This document shows positions 1-8,668 of a stretch of DNA of 64,000 nt, one piece after another (positions within the stretch are counted from its first letter, which is position 1; the number at the start of each line of letters is the position of its first letter). The translations under genes were made by a program, and so were the position numbers. The notes under the pieces are model-generated. The model searched no databases and was not told the origin of the DNA. It saw nothing but the letters and a program-made list of their open reading frames with translations. The stretch comes from Parapedobacter pyrenivorans (GTDB taxonomy: Bacteria > Bacteroidota > Bacteroidia > Sphingobacteriales > Sphingobacteriaceae). The stretch covers positions 1,848,718-1,912,717 of the forward strand of contig NZ_BMER01000001.1 in assembly GCF_014636865.1 (NCBI RefSeq), in the 5' to 3' direction.

Positions 1-17
1 ACTTTAGAAACGAAAGT

Positions 18-3000
18 ATGTCTTACAAAAAGGATAACAAGATAAAAAGCAACTTCACCTCCATTACCATCAGCTTGGCGTCTCCCGAGACCATTCTCGA
101 GCGCTCCAGCGGTGAAGTCGTGAAACCGGAAACAATCAACTACCGGACATACAAACCGGAGCGTGATGGTTTGTTCTGCGAACGTATTTTTGGTCCAGTA
201 AAGGACTATGAATGCCATTGCGGTAAGTACAAACGCATCCGGTACAAAGGCATTGTATGCGATCGCTGCGGCGTGGAGGTAACGGAAAAGAAGGTGCGCC
301 GTGAGCGTATGGGCCATATCAGCTTGGTTGTGCCCGTAGCACATATTTGGTACTTCCGTTCGTTGCCAAACAAGATTGGCTACTTGCTGGGCTTGCCCAC
401 CAAAAAGCTCGATATGATCATCTATTACGAACGGTATGCGGTGATCCAAGCTGGCGTGAAGGAAGAAGACGGCATCCAATACATGGACTTCCTGACGGAA
501 GAGGAGTACTTGGATATTCTGGATACCCTGCCGAAAGAAAATCAGTTCCTTGATGATACCGATCCGCAGAAATTCATCGCCAAGATGGGTGCGGAGGCGT
601 TGGAGGAGCTATTGAAACGTCTCAATTTGGATCAACTTTCTTATGATCTGCGCCACCAAGCTGCCAACGAAACATCGCAGCAGCGGAAGAATGAAGCCCT
701 GAAACGGTTGCAGGTAGTGGAGGCGTTCCGTGGTTCCCGGGATCGGATCGAGAACCGTCCAGAATGGATGGTTGTGAAAATCGTGCCGATTATCCCGCCT
801 GAATTGCGGCCATTGGTGCCCTTAGAGGGCGGACGTTTTGCCACTTCGGACTTAAATGATTTGTATCGCCGTGTGATCATCCGCAACAACCGGTTGAAAC
901 GCTTGATGGAAATCAAGGCGCCAGAAGTGATTCTCCGCAATGAAAAACGGATGTTGCAGGAAGCGGTAGATTCCCTTTTTGATAACTCCCGGAAGGTGAA
1001 TGCTGTGAAAACAGAAGGTAACCGGGCATTGAAATCGCTTTCGGATATCCTGAAGGGCAAGCAAGGCCGTTTCCGCCAAAACCTATTGGGTAAACGGGTA
1101 GACTACTCCGCGCGCTCGGTCATTGTGGTTGGCCCTAACTTGAAATTACATGAATGCGGCCTACCGAAAGATATGGCGGCCGAATTGTATAAGCCGTTTA
1201 TCATCCGCAAGATGATTGAGCGAGGGATTGTGAAAACGGTAAAGTCCGCAAAAAAGATAGTGGACCGCAAAGACCCCGTTGTATGGGATATCCTTGAAAA
1301 TGTGCTGAAGGGGCATCCGGTGTTACTTAACCGTGCACCTACGCTGCACCGTTTGGGTATTCAAGCATTTCAACCGACGCTTGTGGAAGGCAAGGCTATC
1401 CAACTCCATCCGCTAGTGTGTACAGCATTCAACGCTGACTTTGACGGTGACCAAATGGCGGTGCATCTGCCTTTGGGTCATGCAGCTATTTTGGAAGCGC
1501 AGATATTGATGCTTGCCTCACACAACATCCTCAACCCGGCAAATGGAACGCCGATTACCGTTCCTTCACAAGACATGGTACTGGGTCTGTATTACATGAC
1601 CAAAGGCCGTAAGACGGATGAAACGCGGGTGATGAAAGGGGAAGGCATGACCTTCTATTCTCCCGAAGAGGTAATTATTGCGCATAACGAAAAGCAAATC
1701 GAGCTGCACTCCTTGATCAAGGTGAAAACCAAGGTGATGAGCAAGGATGGCAGTATTGAGGACCGCATCATTGAAACTACTGTAGGACGCGTGCTGTTCA
1801 ACCAGGTTGTTCCCCAAGAGATTGGCTATGTCAACGAATTGCTGACAAAGAAGTCGTTGCGGGATACGATTGGCCAGGTGGTGAAAATCACCGGTATGGC
1901 GCGGGCCGCGAAGTTCCTCGACGATATCAAAGAGCTGGGTTTTCAAATGGCATTCAAGGGCGGTCTGTCTTTCAATCTGCAAGATTTGAACATCCCGGAT
2001 GCGAAGGTTGACTTGATTGAGCAGGCTACGCGGGAAGTGGACGAGGTAATGAATAACTATAACATGGGTTTCATTACCAATAACGAACGCTATAACCAAA
2101 TCATCGACATCTGGACGCGTATCAACAACCGGTTGACCGCGAATGTGATGGAAATCCTTTCGACCGACAATCAAGGGTTCAATTCCGTTTATATGATGCT
2201 CGATTCGGGAGCGCGCGGCTCCAAGGAGCAAATTCGCCAGCTCTGTGGGATGCGGGGACTGATGGCCAAGCCACAGAAATCCGGTTCGTCAGGTGGGGAG
2301 ATCATCGAAAACCCGATCTTGTCGAACTTCAAGGAAGGGCTATCTGTATTGGAATACTTCATCTCTACGCACGGTGCACGTAAGGGTCTTGCCGATACGG
2401 CATTGAAGACAGCCGATGCAGGTTACCTGACCCGGCGTTTGCATGATGTGGCCCAGGATATGATCGTTGTGGATAGCGATTGCGGTGGATTGAGAGGCGT
2501 GTACACTACGGCGCTGAAAGATAATGAAGACATCATCGAACCGTTGTATGATCGTATACTCGGCCGCGTTTCCCTGCATGACGTTTTTGATCCGATAACC
2601 GGTGATCAGCTGGTCGCTGCCGATCAGGATATTGATGAGGAAATCGCCTCGAAAATCGAGCACTCTGCAGTAGAGGGTTTGGAAATCCGCTCGGTATTAA
2701 CCTGTGAGAGCAAGCGCGGTGTTTGTGCACTTTGCTACGGCCGTAACCTAGCAACCGGTAAGCGGGTGCAAAAAGGTGAAGCTGTGGGTGTTATTGCAGC
2801 ACAATCCATCGGTGAGCCGGGCACGCAGCTTACACTCCGTACGTTCCACGTAGGTGGTACGGCGTCTAACATTGCAGCGGAATCGCAGATATTGGCGAAG
2901 TTTGACGGTGTCGTTGAATTGGAAAATATCCGCTCGGTACCGCATGTTGGAGAAGAAGGCCCTGACCAAGTGGTTATTGGCCGCTCAGGTGAGTTCCGGA

Positions 3001-4298
3001 TTGTCGACCCGGAATCGCGGAAGGTGTTGATGACCAATAATATCCCTTATGGTTCGTACCTTTATATCAATGCCGGGGACACGGTAACCAAAGGACAGCG
3101 TATTTGTTCTTGGGATCCTTATAATGCCGTGATTATCTCCGAGTTTGGTGGTAAAGTGGAATTTGAAGCCATTATCGAAGGAGTAACATTCCGGGAGGAA
3201 TCTGACGAACAGACCGGACACCGTGAAAAGGTGATCATCGATACGCGTGATAAAACGAAGAACCCGGCTATCAAGATTGTGGATAGCAAGGGTGCTGTGA
3301 TCCGGACGTATAACATTCCCGTGGGGGCACACGTTTCGGTGAATGATGGTATTGCGGTCAAGGAAGGTGTAATCCTCGCCAAAATACCCCGTTCGACAGG
3401 CAAGACGCGAGATATCACGGGAGGTTTACCACGTGTTACAGAATTGTTTGAAGCGCGCAATCCATCTAATCCGGCGGTAGTGACGGAGATAGACGGCGTG
3501 GTGACGTTAGGTGGTGTGAAGCGTGGTAACCGCGAAATATCCATTGAATCGCGCGACGGGCAAATCAAGAAATACCTGGTTCCGTTGTCCAAGCATATCC
3601 TTGTACAGGACAATGACTTTGTAAAAGCGGGCATGCCGTTGTCTGACGGATCTATTTCCCCTGCTGATATTTTGAATATCAAGGGCCCATCTGCGGTACA
3701 GGAATATCTCGTGAACGGCATACAGGAAGTTTACCGCTTACAGGGGGTGAAGATCAACGATAAGCACTTCGAAACCATCGTACATCAAATGATGCAGAAG
3801 GTGGAAATCGAAGACCCGGGCGATACGCGGTTCTTGGAACGGGAGGCGGTAAACAGGTGGGATTTCGTAGCAGAGAACGACGATATTTTCGACAAGAAAG
3901 TGGTCGTAGAGGCCGGAGATTCCAACGAGTTGAAGCCCGGACAGATTGTTTCACTACGCAAATTGCGGGATGTAAATTCCGGTTTGAAGCGTCGTGACCT
4001 CAAATTGGTAGAAGTGCGGGATGCAATACCTGCCACATCCAGTCCGCTGTTGCAAGGGATTACCCGAGCATCGTTAGGTACCAAGTCATTTATTTCTGCG
4101 GCATCGTTCCAGGAAACGACGAAGGTGTTGAACGAAGCTGCCATAGCAGGTAAGCGAGACAATCTACTTGGTTTGAAGGAGAACGTCATCGTAGGCCACC
4201 TGATTCCTTCTGGAACGGGCTTGCGTGATTACGAGGGCATTATTGTGGGTTCTCAAGAAGAATATGATCAACTGTTGGCTTCGAAAGAGGAAGATTAG
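18..4298 (+). CDS. rpoC: DNA-directed RNA polymerase subunit beta'
   Basis: This gene encodes the catalytic beta' subunit of RNA polymerase, 1426 residues, the usual size in Bacteroidota. The N-terminal zinc site is formed by Cys66, Cys68, Cys81 and Cys84. The magnesium-binding catalytic loop NADFDGD lies at residues 472-478, with the three Asp at 474, 476 and 478. A second zinc cluster includes Cys896, Cys903 and Cys906. The reading frame is intact to the C terminus. The ATG at 18 leaves only 17 bases of upstream sequence in the window; in this phylum rpoB normally lies directly upstream and the two are co-transcribed, so the promoter is outside. A strong hairpin terminator follows 45 bases after the stop. 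No other assignment is plausible. Confidence 0.99.
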   Translation: MSYKKDNKIKSNFTSITISLASPETILERSSGEVVKPETINYRTYKPERDGLFCERIFGPVKDYECHCGKYKRIRYKGIVCDRCGVEVTEKKVRRERMGHISLVVPVAHIWYFRSLPNKIGYLLGLPTKKLDMIIYYERYAVIQAGVKEEDGIQYMDFLTEEEYLDILDTLPKENQFLDDTDPQKFIAKMGAEALEELLKRLNLDQLSYDLRHQAANETSQQRKNEALKRLQVVEAFRGSRDRIENRPEWMVVKIVPIIPPELRPLVPLEGGRFATSDLNDLYRRVIIRNNRLKRLMEIKAPEVILRNEKRMLQEAVDSLFDNSRKVNAVKTEGNRALKSLSDILKGKQGRFRQNLLGKRVDYSARSVIVVGPNLKLHECGLPKDMAAELYKPFIIRKMIERGIVKTVKSAKKIVDRKDPVVWDILENVLKGHPVLLNRAPTLHRLGIQAFQPTLVEGKAIQLHPLVCTAFNADFDGDQMAVHLPLGHAAILEAQILMLASHNILNPANGTPITVPSQDMVLGLYYMTKGRKTDETRVMKGEGMTFYSPEEVIIAHNEKQIELHSLIKVKTKVMSKDGSIEDRIIETTVGRVLFNQVVPQEIGYVNELLTKKSLRDTIGQVVKITGMARAAKFLDDIKELGFQMAFKGGLSFNLQDLNIPDAKVDLIEQATREVDEVMNNYNMGFITNNERYNQIIDIWTRINNRLTANVMEILSTDNQGFNSVYMMLDSGARGSKEQIRQLCGMRGLMAKPQKSGSSGGEIIENPILSNFKEGLSVLEYFISTHGARKGLADTALKTADAGYLTRRLHDVAQDMIVVDSDCGGLRGVYTTALKDNEDIIEPLYDRILGRVSLHDVFDPITGDQLVAADQDIDEEIASKIEHSAVEGLEIRSVLTCESKRGVCALCYGRNLATGKRVQKGEAVGVIAAQSIGEPGTQLTLRTFHVGGTASNIAAESQILAKFDGVVELENIRSVPHVGEEGPDQVVIGRSGEFRIVDPESRKVLMTNNIPYGSYLYINAGDTVTKGQRICSWDPYNAVIISEFGGKVEFEAIIEGVTFREESDEQTGHREKVIIDTRDKTKNPAIKIVDSKGAVIRTYNIPVGAHVSVNDGIAVKEGVILAKIPRSTGKTRDITGGLPRVTELFEARNPSNPAVVTEIDGVVTLGGVKRGNREISIESRDGQIKKYLVPLSKHILVQDNDFVKAGMPLSDGSISPADILNIKGPSAVQEYLVNGIQEVYRLQGVKINDKHFETIVHQMMQKVEIEDPGDTRFLEREAVNRWDFVAENDDIFDKKVVVEAGDSNELKPGQIVSLRKLRDVNSGLKRRDLKLVEVRDAIPATSSPLLQGITRASLGTKSFISAASFQETTKVLNEAAIAGKRDNLLGLKENVIVGHLIPSGTGLRDYEGIIVGSQEEYDQLLASKEED

Positions 4299-4342
4299 TT
4301 GGTGGTCGGCAAGCTGTAATAGGTTGCTGATAAAATAGGTTA

Positions 4343-4376
4343 AACCGCCAGGTATTTCTGCCTGGCGGTTTTTTTA
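4343..4376 (+). terminator. Rho-independent terminator after rpoC
   Basis: A perfect 10-bp stem AACCGCCAGG / CCTGGCGGTT encloses an 8-base loop and runs straight into a T tract. It ends the rpoC transcript just before the promoter of the next gene. Confidence 0.93.
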
Positions 4377-4403
4377 TTGATGTTCGCTTCTCTAAGTTTG
4401 TTG

Positions 4404-4411
4404 TATCTTTG
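4404..4411 (+). promoter_or_regulatory. -7 box TATCTTTG of the radical SAM gene
   Basis: This matches TAnnTTTG, the -7 element known for the Bacteroidota primary sigma factor. The predicted start site lies only a few bases before the ATG at 4419, which implies a very short or absent leader and decides the start codon. Confidence 0.7.
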
Positions 4412-4418
4412 CACCACT

Positions 4419-5381
4419 ATGGGTACCCTCTTGGACATCGGACAAAAGCCTTATAATCATTACGGCGCTTACCTGCGTGCTAAATACGAAGGTAAGCGTG
4501 TATTCAAGATCATTGTAGATGGCAACTTTACCTGCCCCAACCGTGATGGTAGTAAGGGGTTCGGTGGATGTTCATATTGCAACGTTGATTCGTTTACCCC
4601 CGACTCCGCCCGTAGGCAACCGGATATCCGGGAGCAGGTAGAAGAAGGCATCAAGCGTGCCGTAAACGGGTATGGAGCTGAGAAATTCGTGATTTATTTC
4701 CAACCTAATACCAATACGTACGCGCCTGCCCATTACCTCAAAGCACTTTATGATGAGGCGCTAAGCGTCGCCCCCGAGCACGTAGTCGGATTGTCAGTCG
4801 GCACTAGGCCCGATTGCATCGATGCGGAGAAGGTGGCTTTACTGGAGAGCTATGCTGATCGTTATGATGTCGACTTAGAGATGGGGATGGAATCCATTTA
4901 TAACGACACACTCAATCGGATAAATCGGGGTTGCTCGCACGAAGAATTGGTAAATGCCCTTGGACTGGTGGCCGATAGTCCGCTGGATATCTGCGTGCAT
5001 ACCATATTTGGATTTCCTTGGGAAACCAAAGATATGATGCTACGATATGCCGATGAAATCAACCGTTTCCCACAGATCAAATTCGTCAAACTGCACCATC
5101 TCCATATCGTTGAAGGCTCCATTATGGGAGTCCAATACAAGCGGGAGCCGTTTCATGTGTTCAGTTTGGAAGAGTACACAGATTTCCTCTGCGAGTTTAT
5201 CCCGTTGCTGCGCACTGATATCGTGATCCAGCGACTTTTTGGACTGGCGGACCAAGAGTTGTTAATTGCTCCCAATTGGGGTAAGGGAAAGTCAGCAATC
5301 CAGACCTATATTGATAAAGAATTGGAACGGCGGGAAGCTTATCAGGGGAGTAAGATTCCGTTCAGATCTGCTGGTGAATAA
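4419..5381 (+). CDS. TIGR01212-family radical SAM protein (YhcC-like)
   Basis: A 320-residue radical SAM enzyme of the YhcC/TIGR01212 family, whose substrate is not firmly established; it resembles Elp3-type radical SAM domains. The cluster-binding cysteines are Cys39, Cys51 and Cys54, giving C-x11-C-x2-C, the spacing of this family rather than the classical CxxxCxxC. The TIM-barrel strands with VGLSVGTRPDCI and LEMGMESI follow, and no extra N-terminal domain is present. An in-frame ATG exists at 4377, but it lies upstream of the -7 box, so I start at 4419 with MGTLLDIGQKPYN, which also fits the family. The last 40 bases overlap the 3' end of the convergent MazG-like gene. The family call is firm; the reaction is unknown. 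Confidence 0.9.
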   Translation: MGTLLDIGQKPYNHYGAYLRAKYEGKRVFKIIVDGNFTCPNRDGSKGFGGCSYCNVDSFTPDSARRQPDIREQVEEGIKRAVNGYGAEKFVIYFQPNTNTYAPAHYLKALYDEALSVAPEHVVGLSVGTRPDCIDAEKVALLESYADRYDVDLEMGMESIYNDTLNRINRGCSHEELVNALGLVADSPLDICVHTIFGFPWETKDMMLRYADEINRFPQIKFVKLHHLHIVEGSIMGVQYKREPFHVFSLEEYTDFLCEFIPLLRTDIVIQRLFGLADQELLIAPNWGKGKSAIQTYIDKELERREAYQGSKIPFRSAGE

Positions 5382-5809
5382 AAGACAGATTTAAGTGTTT
5401 TCCGATCCTCCGTACGGAACACCAAATAATGGCCGTCGGCCTCCTCATAAAAACAGGGAACTCCCTTCTGCTGGTAGTGAGCAACGGTTGCGTCGGCTTC
5501 TTCAATGGTTTTGCATGCTTTGCTCATATTGGAACGTTGCACCTCGTCGAAAAGCTGTGCAAATTTGTCCGCCAATCCGAATTCCAGCACAGCACCGGAT
5601 AAAACGTATTGCAGATCGCATAATGCATCAGCAATTTCCGTAATGTCGTTGTCTTTTATCGCTTCTTCGAGCTCTTTGAGTTCTTCAGCCAGCAAAGCCA
5701 CCCGTAACCGACAGCGCTTCTCGTCGGGTATTGACGGATGCTGTAGGATGGGATGTTTAAATGTTTTGTGAAACTCGGCGACAGCCGTCAACGTTTTGGG
5801 ATCCGTCAT
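5342..5809 (-). CDS. MazG-like / phosphoribosyl-ATP pyrophosphohydrolase-fold protein
   Basis: A 155-residue all-alpha NTP pyrophosphohydrolase-type protein. The metal-binding signature is visible as Glu42/Glu43, Glu46 and Glu49 on one helix and Glu58, Asp61 and Asp65 (EIADALCDLQ) on the next, the ExxE-ExxD arrangement of the MazG/PRA-PH superfamily. Such enzymes hydrolyse nucleoside triphosphates or related compounds to monophosphate and pyrophosphate, either in house-cleaning or in metabolism. It is not the HisE/HisI fusion and no his genes are near, so a nucleotide clean-up role is the better inference. It lies 30 bases downstream of the pseudouridine synthase gene and is probably co-transcribed with it. 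Its 3' end overlaps the convergent radical SAM gene by 40 bases. Confidence 0.8.
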   Translation of the reverse strand: MTDPKTLTAVAEFHKTFKHPILQHPSIPDEKRCRLRVALLAEELKELEEAIKDNDITEIADALCDLQYVLSGAVLEFGLADKFAQLFDEVQRSNMSKACKTIEEADATVAHYQQKGVPCFYEEADGHYLVFRTEDRKTLKSVFYSPADLNGILLP

Positions 5810-5839
5810 TTTATGATATTGAAAAGCTAAAAGTAAAAA

Positions 5840-6925
5840 CTATTTGATAAAATGCTTGAGTTGGATGATTTCCTTTTCCTCCAGGTAACGCCAGCGCCCA
5901 CGGGTAAGGTCCTTTTTGGTCAGGTTTGCATAGACTACCCGATCCAATTTAACGACATCGTAGCCCAGATGCTCAAAGATACGCCGTACAATGCGGTTTT
6001 TCCCGCTATGGATTTGAATGCCGATTTCGCGTTTACTTCCACCTTGCACATAACTTAATGTGTCGGGTTTCACAAACCCATCTTCCAACTCCAATCCGAA
6101 GGTAATCTTATTAAAGTCACCTTGTGTTAGATTTTTGTCCAACTCTACATTGTATATCTTGACTACGTTATTGCGTGGATGGGATAGCCTTTCGGCAAGA
6201 TTGCCGTCATTCGTTAGTAACAGCAATCCGGTGGTGTTGCGGTCAAGCCTGCCCACGGGGTAAATCCGTTCCCTAGTAGCTTTGGTCACCAACTGCATGA
6301 CTGTACGTCTTTCCTGGGGGTCGTCTGTGGTTGTGATGTAATCTTTCGGCTTATTTAATAGTACATATACCATCTTTTCGCGCTTCAAACGCTCGCCGTT
6401 GTAACGGACTTCATCCTTAGCGGGATCTACTTTTACACCCAATTCGGTGATGACCTGACCATTTACGGTAACGACGCCCGCTTCGATCAATTCATCGGCC
6501 TTGCGTCTTGAACAGACACCGGCATTGGCTATGTATCTGTTGAGCCGAATGAGCCCATCATCCTGTGGTGTATTCCAAGTGGCTGGTTTAGGGCGGATAT
6601 CGGTACGCTCCCGTCGTTTCTTTGTTGGATCAAAAGGCTTGCCGCCGAACCCGCGATTCTCTCTGCTGTATGGTTTATCTTTGCCGTAGGGAGGTTTTTG
6701 ACCGCTTCTTTTGTGGGCACTATCCCGGTCGGGGTTACTGGATTGTTCGGAACCTCGGCGCTTTTCGCCGAAATTGCCTGATTTGGTATTAGGTTGTCGC
6801 TTGTCGTTACCCGGTGTGTCATGGCTACGAAACTTGCCTTCCTTGGGATTTGAAAAGCTGGAGGTTGATTTTCGTGTGCGTCTGGATTTGTCGTCGCGAC
6901 TGTTCCTTTTGTTACTAAATGGCAT
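5840..6925 (-). CDS. RsuA/RluB-family rRNA pseudouridine synthase with long basic N-terminal extension
   Basis: A 361-residue pseudouridine synthase that isomerises a uridine in rRNA; homology to RluB suggests 23S rRNA, but the site cannot be read from sequence. Residues 1-115 or so are a low-complexity extension rich in Arg, Lys, Ser, Gly and Pro, probably disordered and RNA-binding. An S4 RNA-binding domain follows at about 121-180 (RLNRYIANAGVCSRRKADEL). The catalytic domain then carries GRLDRNTTG with catalytic Asp228 and ends with the RRIFEHLGY motif. The extension roughly doubles the usual non-catalytic part, which is frequent in Bacteroidota. A -7 box lies just upstream of the ATG, and the MazG-like gene follows 30 bases downstream. 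Confidence 0.93.
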   Translation of the reverse strand: MPFSNKRNSRDDKSRRTRKSTSSFSNPKEGKFRSHDTPGNDKRQPNTKSGNFGEKRRGSEQSSNPDRDSAHKRSGQKPPYGKDKPYSRENRGFGGKPFDPTKKRRERTDIRPKPATWNTPQDDGLIRLNRYIANAGVCSRRKADELIEAGVVTVNGQVITELGVKVDPAKDEVRYNGERLKREKMVYVLLNKPKDYITTTDDPQERRTVMQLVTKATRERIYPVGRLDRNTTGLLLLTNDGNLAERLSHPRNNVVKIYNVELDKNLTQGDFNKITFGLELEDGFVKPDTLSYVQGGSKREIGIQIHSGKNRIVRRIFEHLGYDVVKLDRVVYANLTKKDLTRGRWRYLEEKEIIQLKHFIK

Positions 6926-6953
6926 GATTTTTTACCGTAAGAAATATGAGTTG

Positions 6954-6961
6954 CAAAGGTA
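6954..6961 (-). promoter_or_regulatory. -7 box TACCTTTG of the pseudouridine synthase gene
   Basis: Perfect TAnnTTTG on the minus strand, 28 bases upstream of the ATG at 6925, in the 244-base divergent intergenic region shared with the lytic transglycosylase gene. Confidence 0.7.
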
Positions 6962-7090
6962 GTCAAAAATACGGGTTAATTGGTTGCAGCATTGGTTTTT
7001 TACATAAAGATAACCGAAAAAGGTACGTTAAATAATGTTAAAAATCAAGCGTCATTTGTGTAACTATTTGTGAATTAACAATATAATTTT

Positions 7091-7098
7091 TACTTTTG
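7091..7098 (+). promoter_or_regulatory. -7 box TACTTTTG of the lytic transglycosylase gene
   Basis: TAnnTTTG match with a TTTG -33-like element at 7067-7070, 20 bases upstream, which is correct spacing. The predicted leader is about 68 bases. Confidence 0.7.
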
Positions 7099-7169
7099 TC
7101 GCCAGCTTTTTGGATCAAGCAATTGTGGTGTACTTTTTAATAGCCCATACATTGCAGAAAAGGGTTTAA

Positions 7170-7976
7170 ATGATAAAAAAACAACTGCTCTGTTGTAGTG
7201 CGGTTTTATTACTGGTGTTGCTTTCAAAGCTGTACACGTATCACGTGTCGGCCAGTGGGGTACCAGCTTATGCAGAGGCACATGATACCCTATCCCAAGG
7301 GGGGCCGATGCGAGCAGATATAAGCGATATCCGCAACACTCCGTATTTTGCGTCTTTGAGTTTTGCTGACGAGAACTTGCCTTTGGGCGATCGGCAAATC
7401 GAGCTTAAGATGATGCGCTACCTCCGAGAATACTCATACGCCAAACGGCGTTCGCATTTATTGCATCGCAAAGCATTGAATGCTTTACCTAAGGTGGCGG
7501 CCATCTTGCGCGCCCATGGGATTCCTGAAGACTTCAAGTACATTCCGTTGGTTGAAAGCGGCTTTACCAGTGGCACCACTTCGCATCGGGGCGCATCGGG
7601 TTATTGGCAATTTATGCCAAGTACAGCAATGGCTTTTGGACTACGGGTAGACGGGGTTGTAGATGAACGTCAGCATATTGAAAAGTCGACGGTGGCTGCA
7701 GCGAAATACATCAAGGCATTGTATAGGGAGTTTAATAGTTGGACTCTGGTTGCTGCCGCGTTTAACATTGGCGAAGGCAATCTTCAACGAGCCATTAACA
7801 GGCAGCGTGAAGATAACTACTTCAGGCTGAAACTCAACAAAGAGACCGGGAGCTACGTCTATAAGCTTATCTCCGTCAAGGAAATCATCGAACATCCCAA
7901 TTTGCACGGTTATCGTAGGAGCCAGGAACTTCTGGCGGATGCGGGAACCACCGAATCCCAGACGAATAGGTTATAG
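7170..7976 (+). CDS. Lytic transglycosylase (SLT domain, MltD-like)
   Basis: A 268-residue exported murein lytic transglycosylase that cleaves glycan strands of peptidoglycan to 1,6-anhydromuropeptides. Residues 5-20 form a hydrophobic signal or anchor (SAVLLLVLLS). The SLT domain spans about 105-225; the catalytic Glu is Glu129 in PLVESGF, followed by the family signatures ASGYWQFMPSTA and AAFNIGEGN. No LysM repeats follow, so it is a short MltD-type protein. It has its own promoter and is divergent from the pseudouridine synthase gene. Its stop is 26 bases from the 3' end of the convergent lolA gene. Family assignment is secure; the cellular role (growth, recycling or envelope assembly) cannot be told. 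Confidence 0.92.
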   Translation: MIKKQLLCCSAVLLLVLLSKLYTYHVSASGVPAYAEAHDTLSQGGPMRADISDIRNTPYFASLSFADENLPLGDRQIELKMMRYLREYSYAKRRSHLLHRKALNALPKVAAILRAHGIPEDFKYIPLVESGFTSGTTSHRGASGYWQFMPSTAMAFGLRVDGVVDERQHIEKSTVAAAKYIKALYREFNSWTLVAAAFNIGEGNLQRAINRQREDNYFRLKLNKETGSYVYKLISVKEIIEHPNLHGYRRSQELLADAGTTESQTNRL

Positions 7977-8002
7977 TTATCTCATTATATCCTGTAGCGA
8001 CC

Positions 8003-8662
8003 TTACCGAAGGTCAACGATCTCCATTCCGGGATAGTTGGCTTGTTTGAATACGAATTTGTCGCCGGCAATTTGGGGATTGGTTTTCGTATTCTTGATAG
8101 CATAAACGTATTTATTTCCACCCTTGTCAAAAATCGTCACGTCATTTATCAGGAGGGTACGTTCATTAACACGTAGCTTGATTTTGAAATATGGGGCACG
8201 GGTGTTTTCTGGAGTAAGCTCTACTACCTGTAATTGATTATTGCCAACCCGTTCGTTGGGAGCCGCGACATATTTATAGCCTTTATTATAAAACGAAAAG
8301 ATATTGACCGGAGAGATGGCGTCTGAAGATTGGTCTGCTTCGGTTACTTGCACTTCTCCCTCTTCTTTGAGAACCATCCATTGCGTTTTTCCATCGCTGA
8401 TCAGATCCTGACTGTTCATCGTAATGTGATATTTACCAGCTGATGTCGCCATATAAATCGTGCCGGATTCCGTATGGTCTGTTTGCTGTGGTTGCTGGAT
8501 GGTGATGGTAAAGTCAGCTTGAACGGTTTTATAACCTTCATACGTCTCACTAACCTTATCGAGCAGTGATTTAGCGGCCGGATCGGTTTGCGCACGTCCT
8601 TGCAATGAAAAGCCCAATAGGATCGGGAGCAGTAGTTGGACAATGTATATGGACTTAATCAT
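8003..8662 (-). CDS. lolA: Outer-membrane lipoprotein carrier protein LolA-like
   Basis: A 219-residue periplasmic LolA-type chaperone. It takes mature lipoproteins from the LolCDE exporter and ferries them towards the outer membrane. A signal peptide is present at about residues 1-24 (LLLPILLGFSLQGRAQ). The rest is the beta-rich half-barrel with the conserved opening around TYEGYKTVQADFT. It lies 6 bases downstream of ftsK on the same strand, an arrangement common in Bacteroidota, so the two are almost certainly co-transcribed. No LolB is nearby, as expected for the phylum. The LolA call is good on length, signal peptide and context, but LolA-like proteins are divergent. Confidence 0.87.
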   Translation of the reverse strand: MIKSIYIVQLLLPILLGFSLQGRAQTDPAAKSLLDKVSETYEGYKTVQADFTITIQQPQQTDHTESGTIYMATSAGKYHITMNSQDLISDGKTQWMVLKEEGEVQVTEADQSSDAISPVNIFSFYNKGYKYVAAPNERVGNNQLQVVELTPENTRAPYFKIKLRVNERTLLINDVTIFDKGGNKYVYAIKNTKTNPQIAGDKFVFKQANYPGMEIVDLR

Positions 8663-8668
8663 TTTTTA

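Noticed and set aside
1566-2231. 221-codon antisense ORF within rpoC
   Set aside because: It lies wholly inside the conserved rpoC reading frame, has no recognisable family features, and several similar antisense ORFs occur in the gene because of its codon composition.
3119-3721. 200-codon antisense ORF within rpoC
   Set aside because: Another shadow of the real gene, with no domain and no promoter box.
6529-6966. 145-codon ORF in another frame over the pseudouridine synthase gene
   Set aside because: It overlaps the low-complexity extension of the real gene and covers its promoter; no homology seen.
7998-8013. Inverted repeat GACCTT-ACCG-AAGGTC between the lytic transglycosylase and lolA
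   Set aside because: Only six-base arms, partly inside the lolA coding end and with no T tract, so it is not supported as a terminator.
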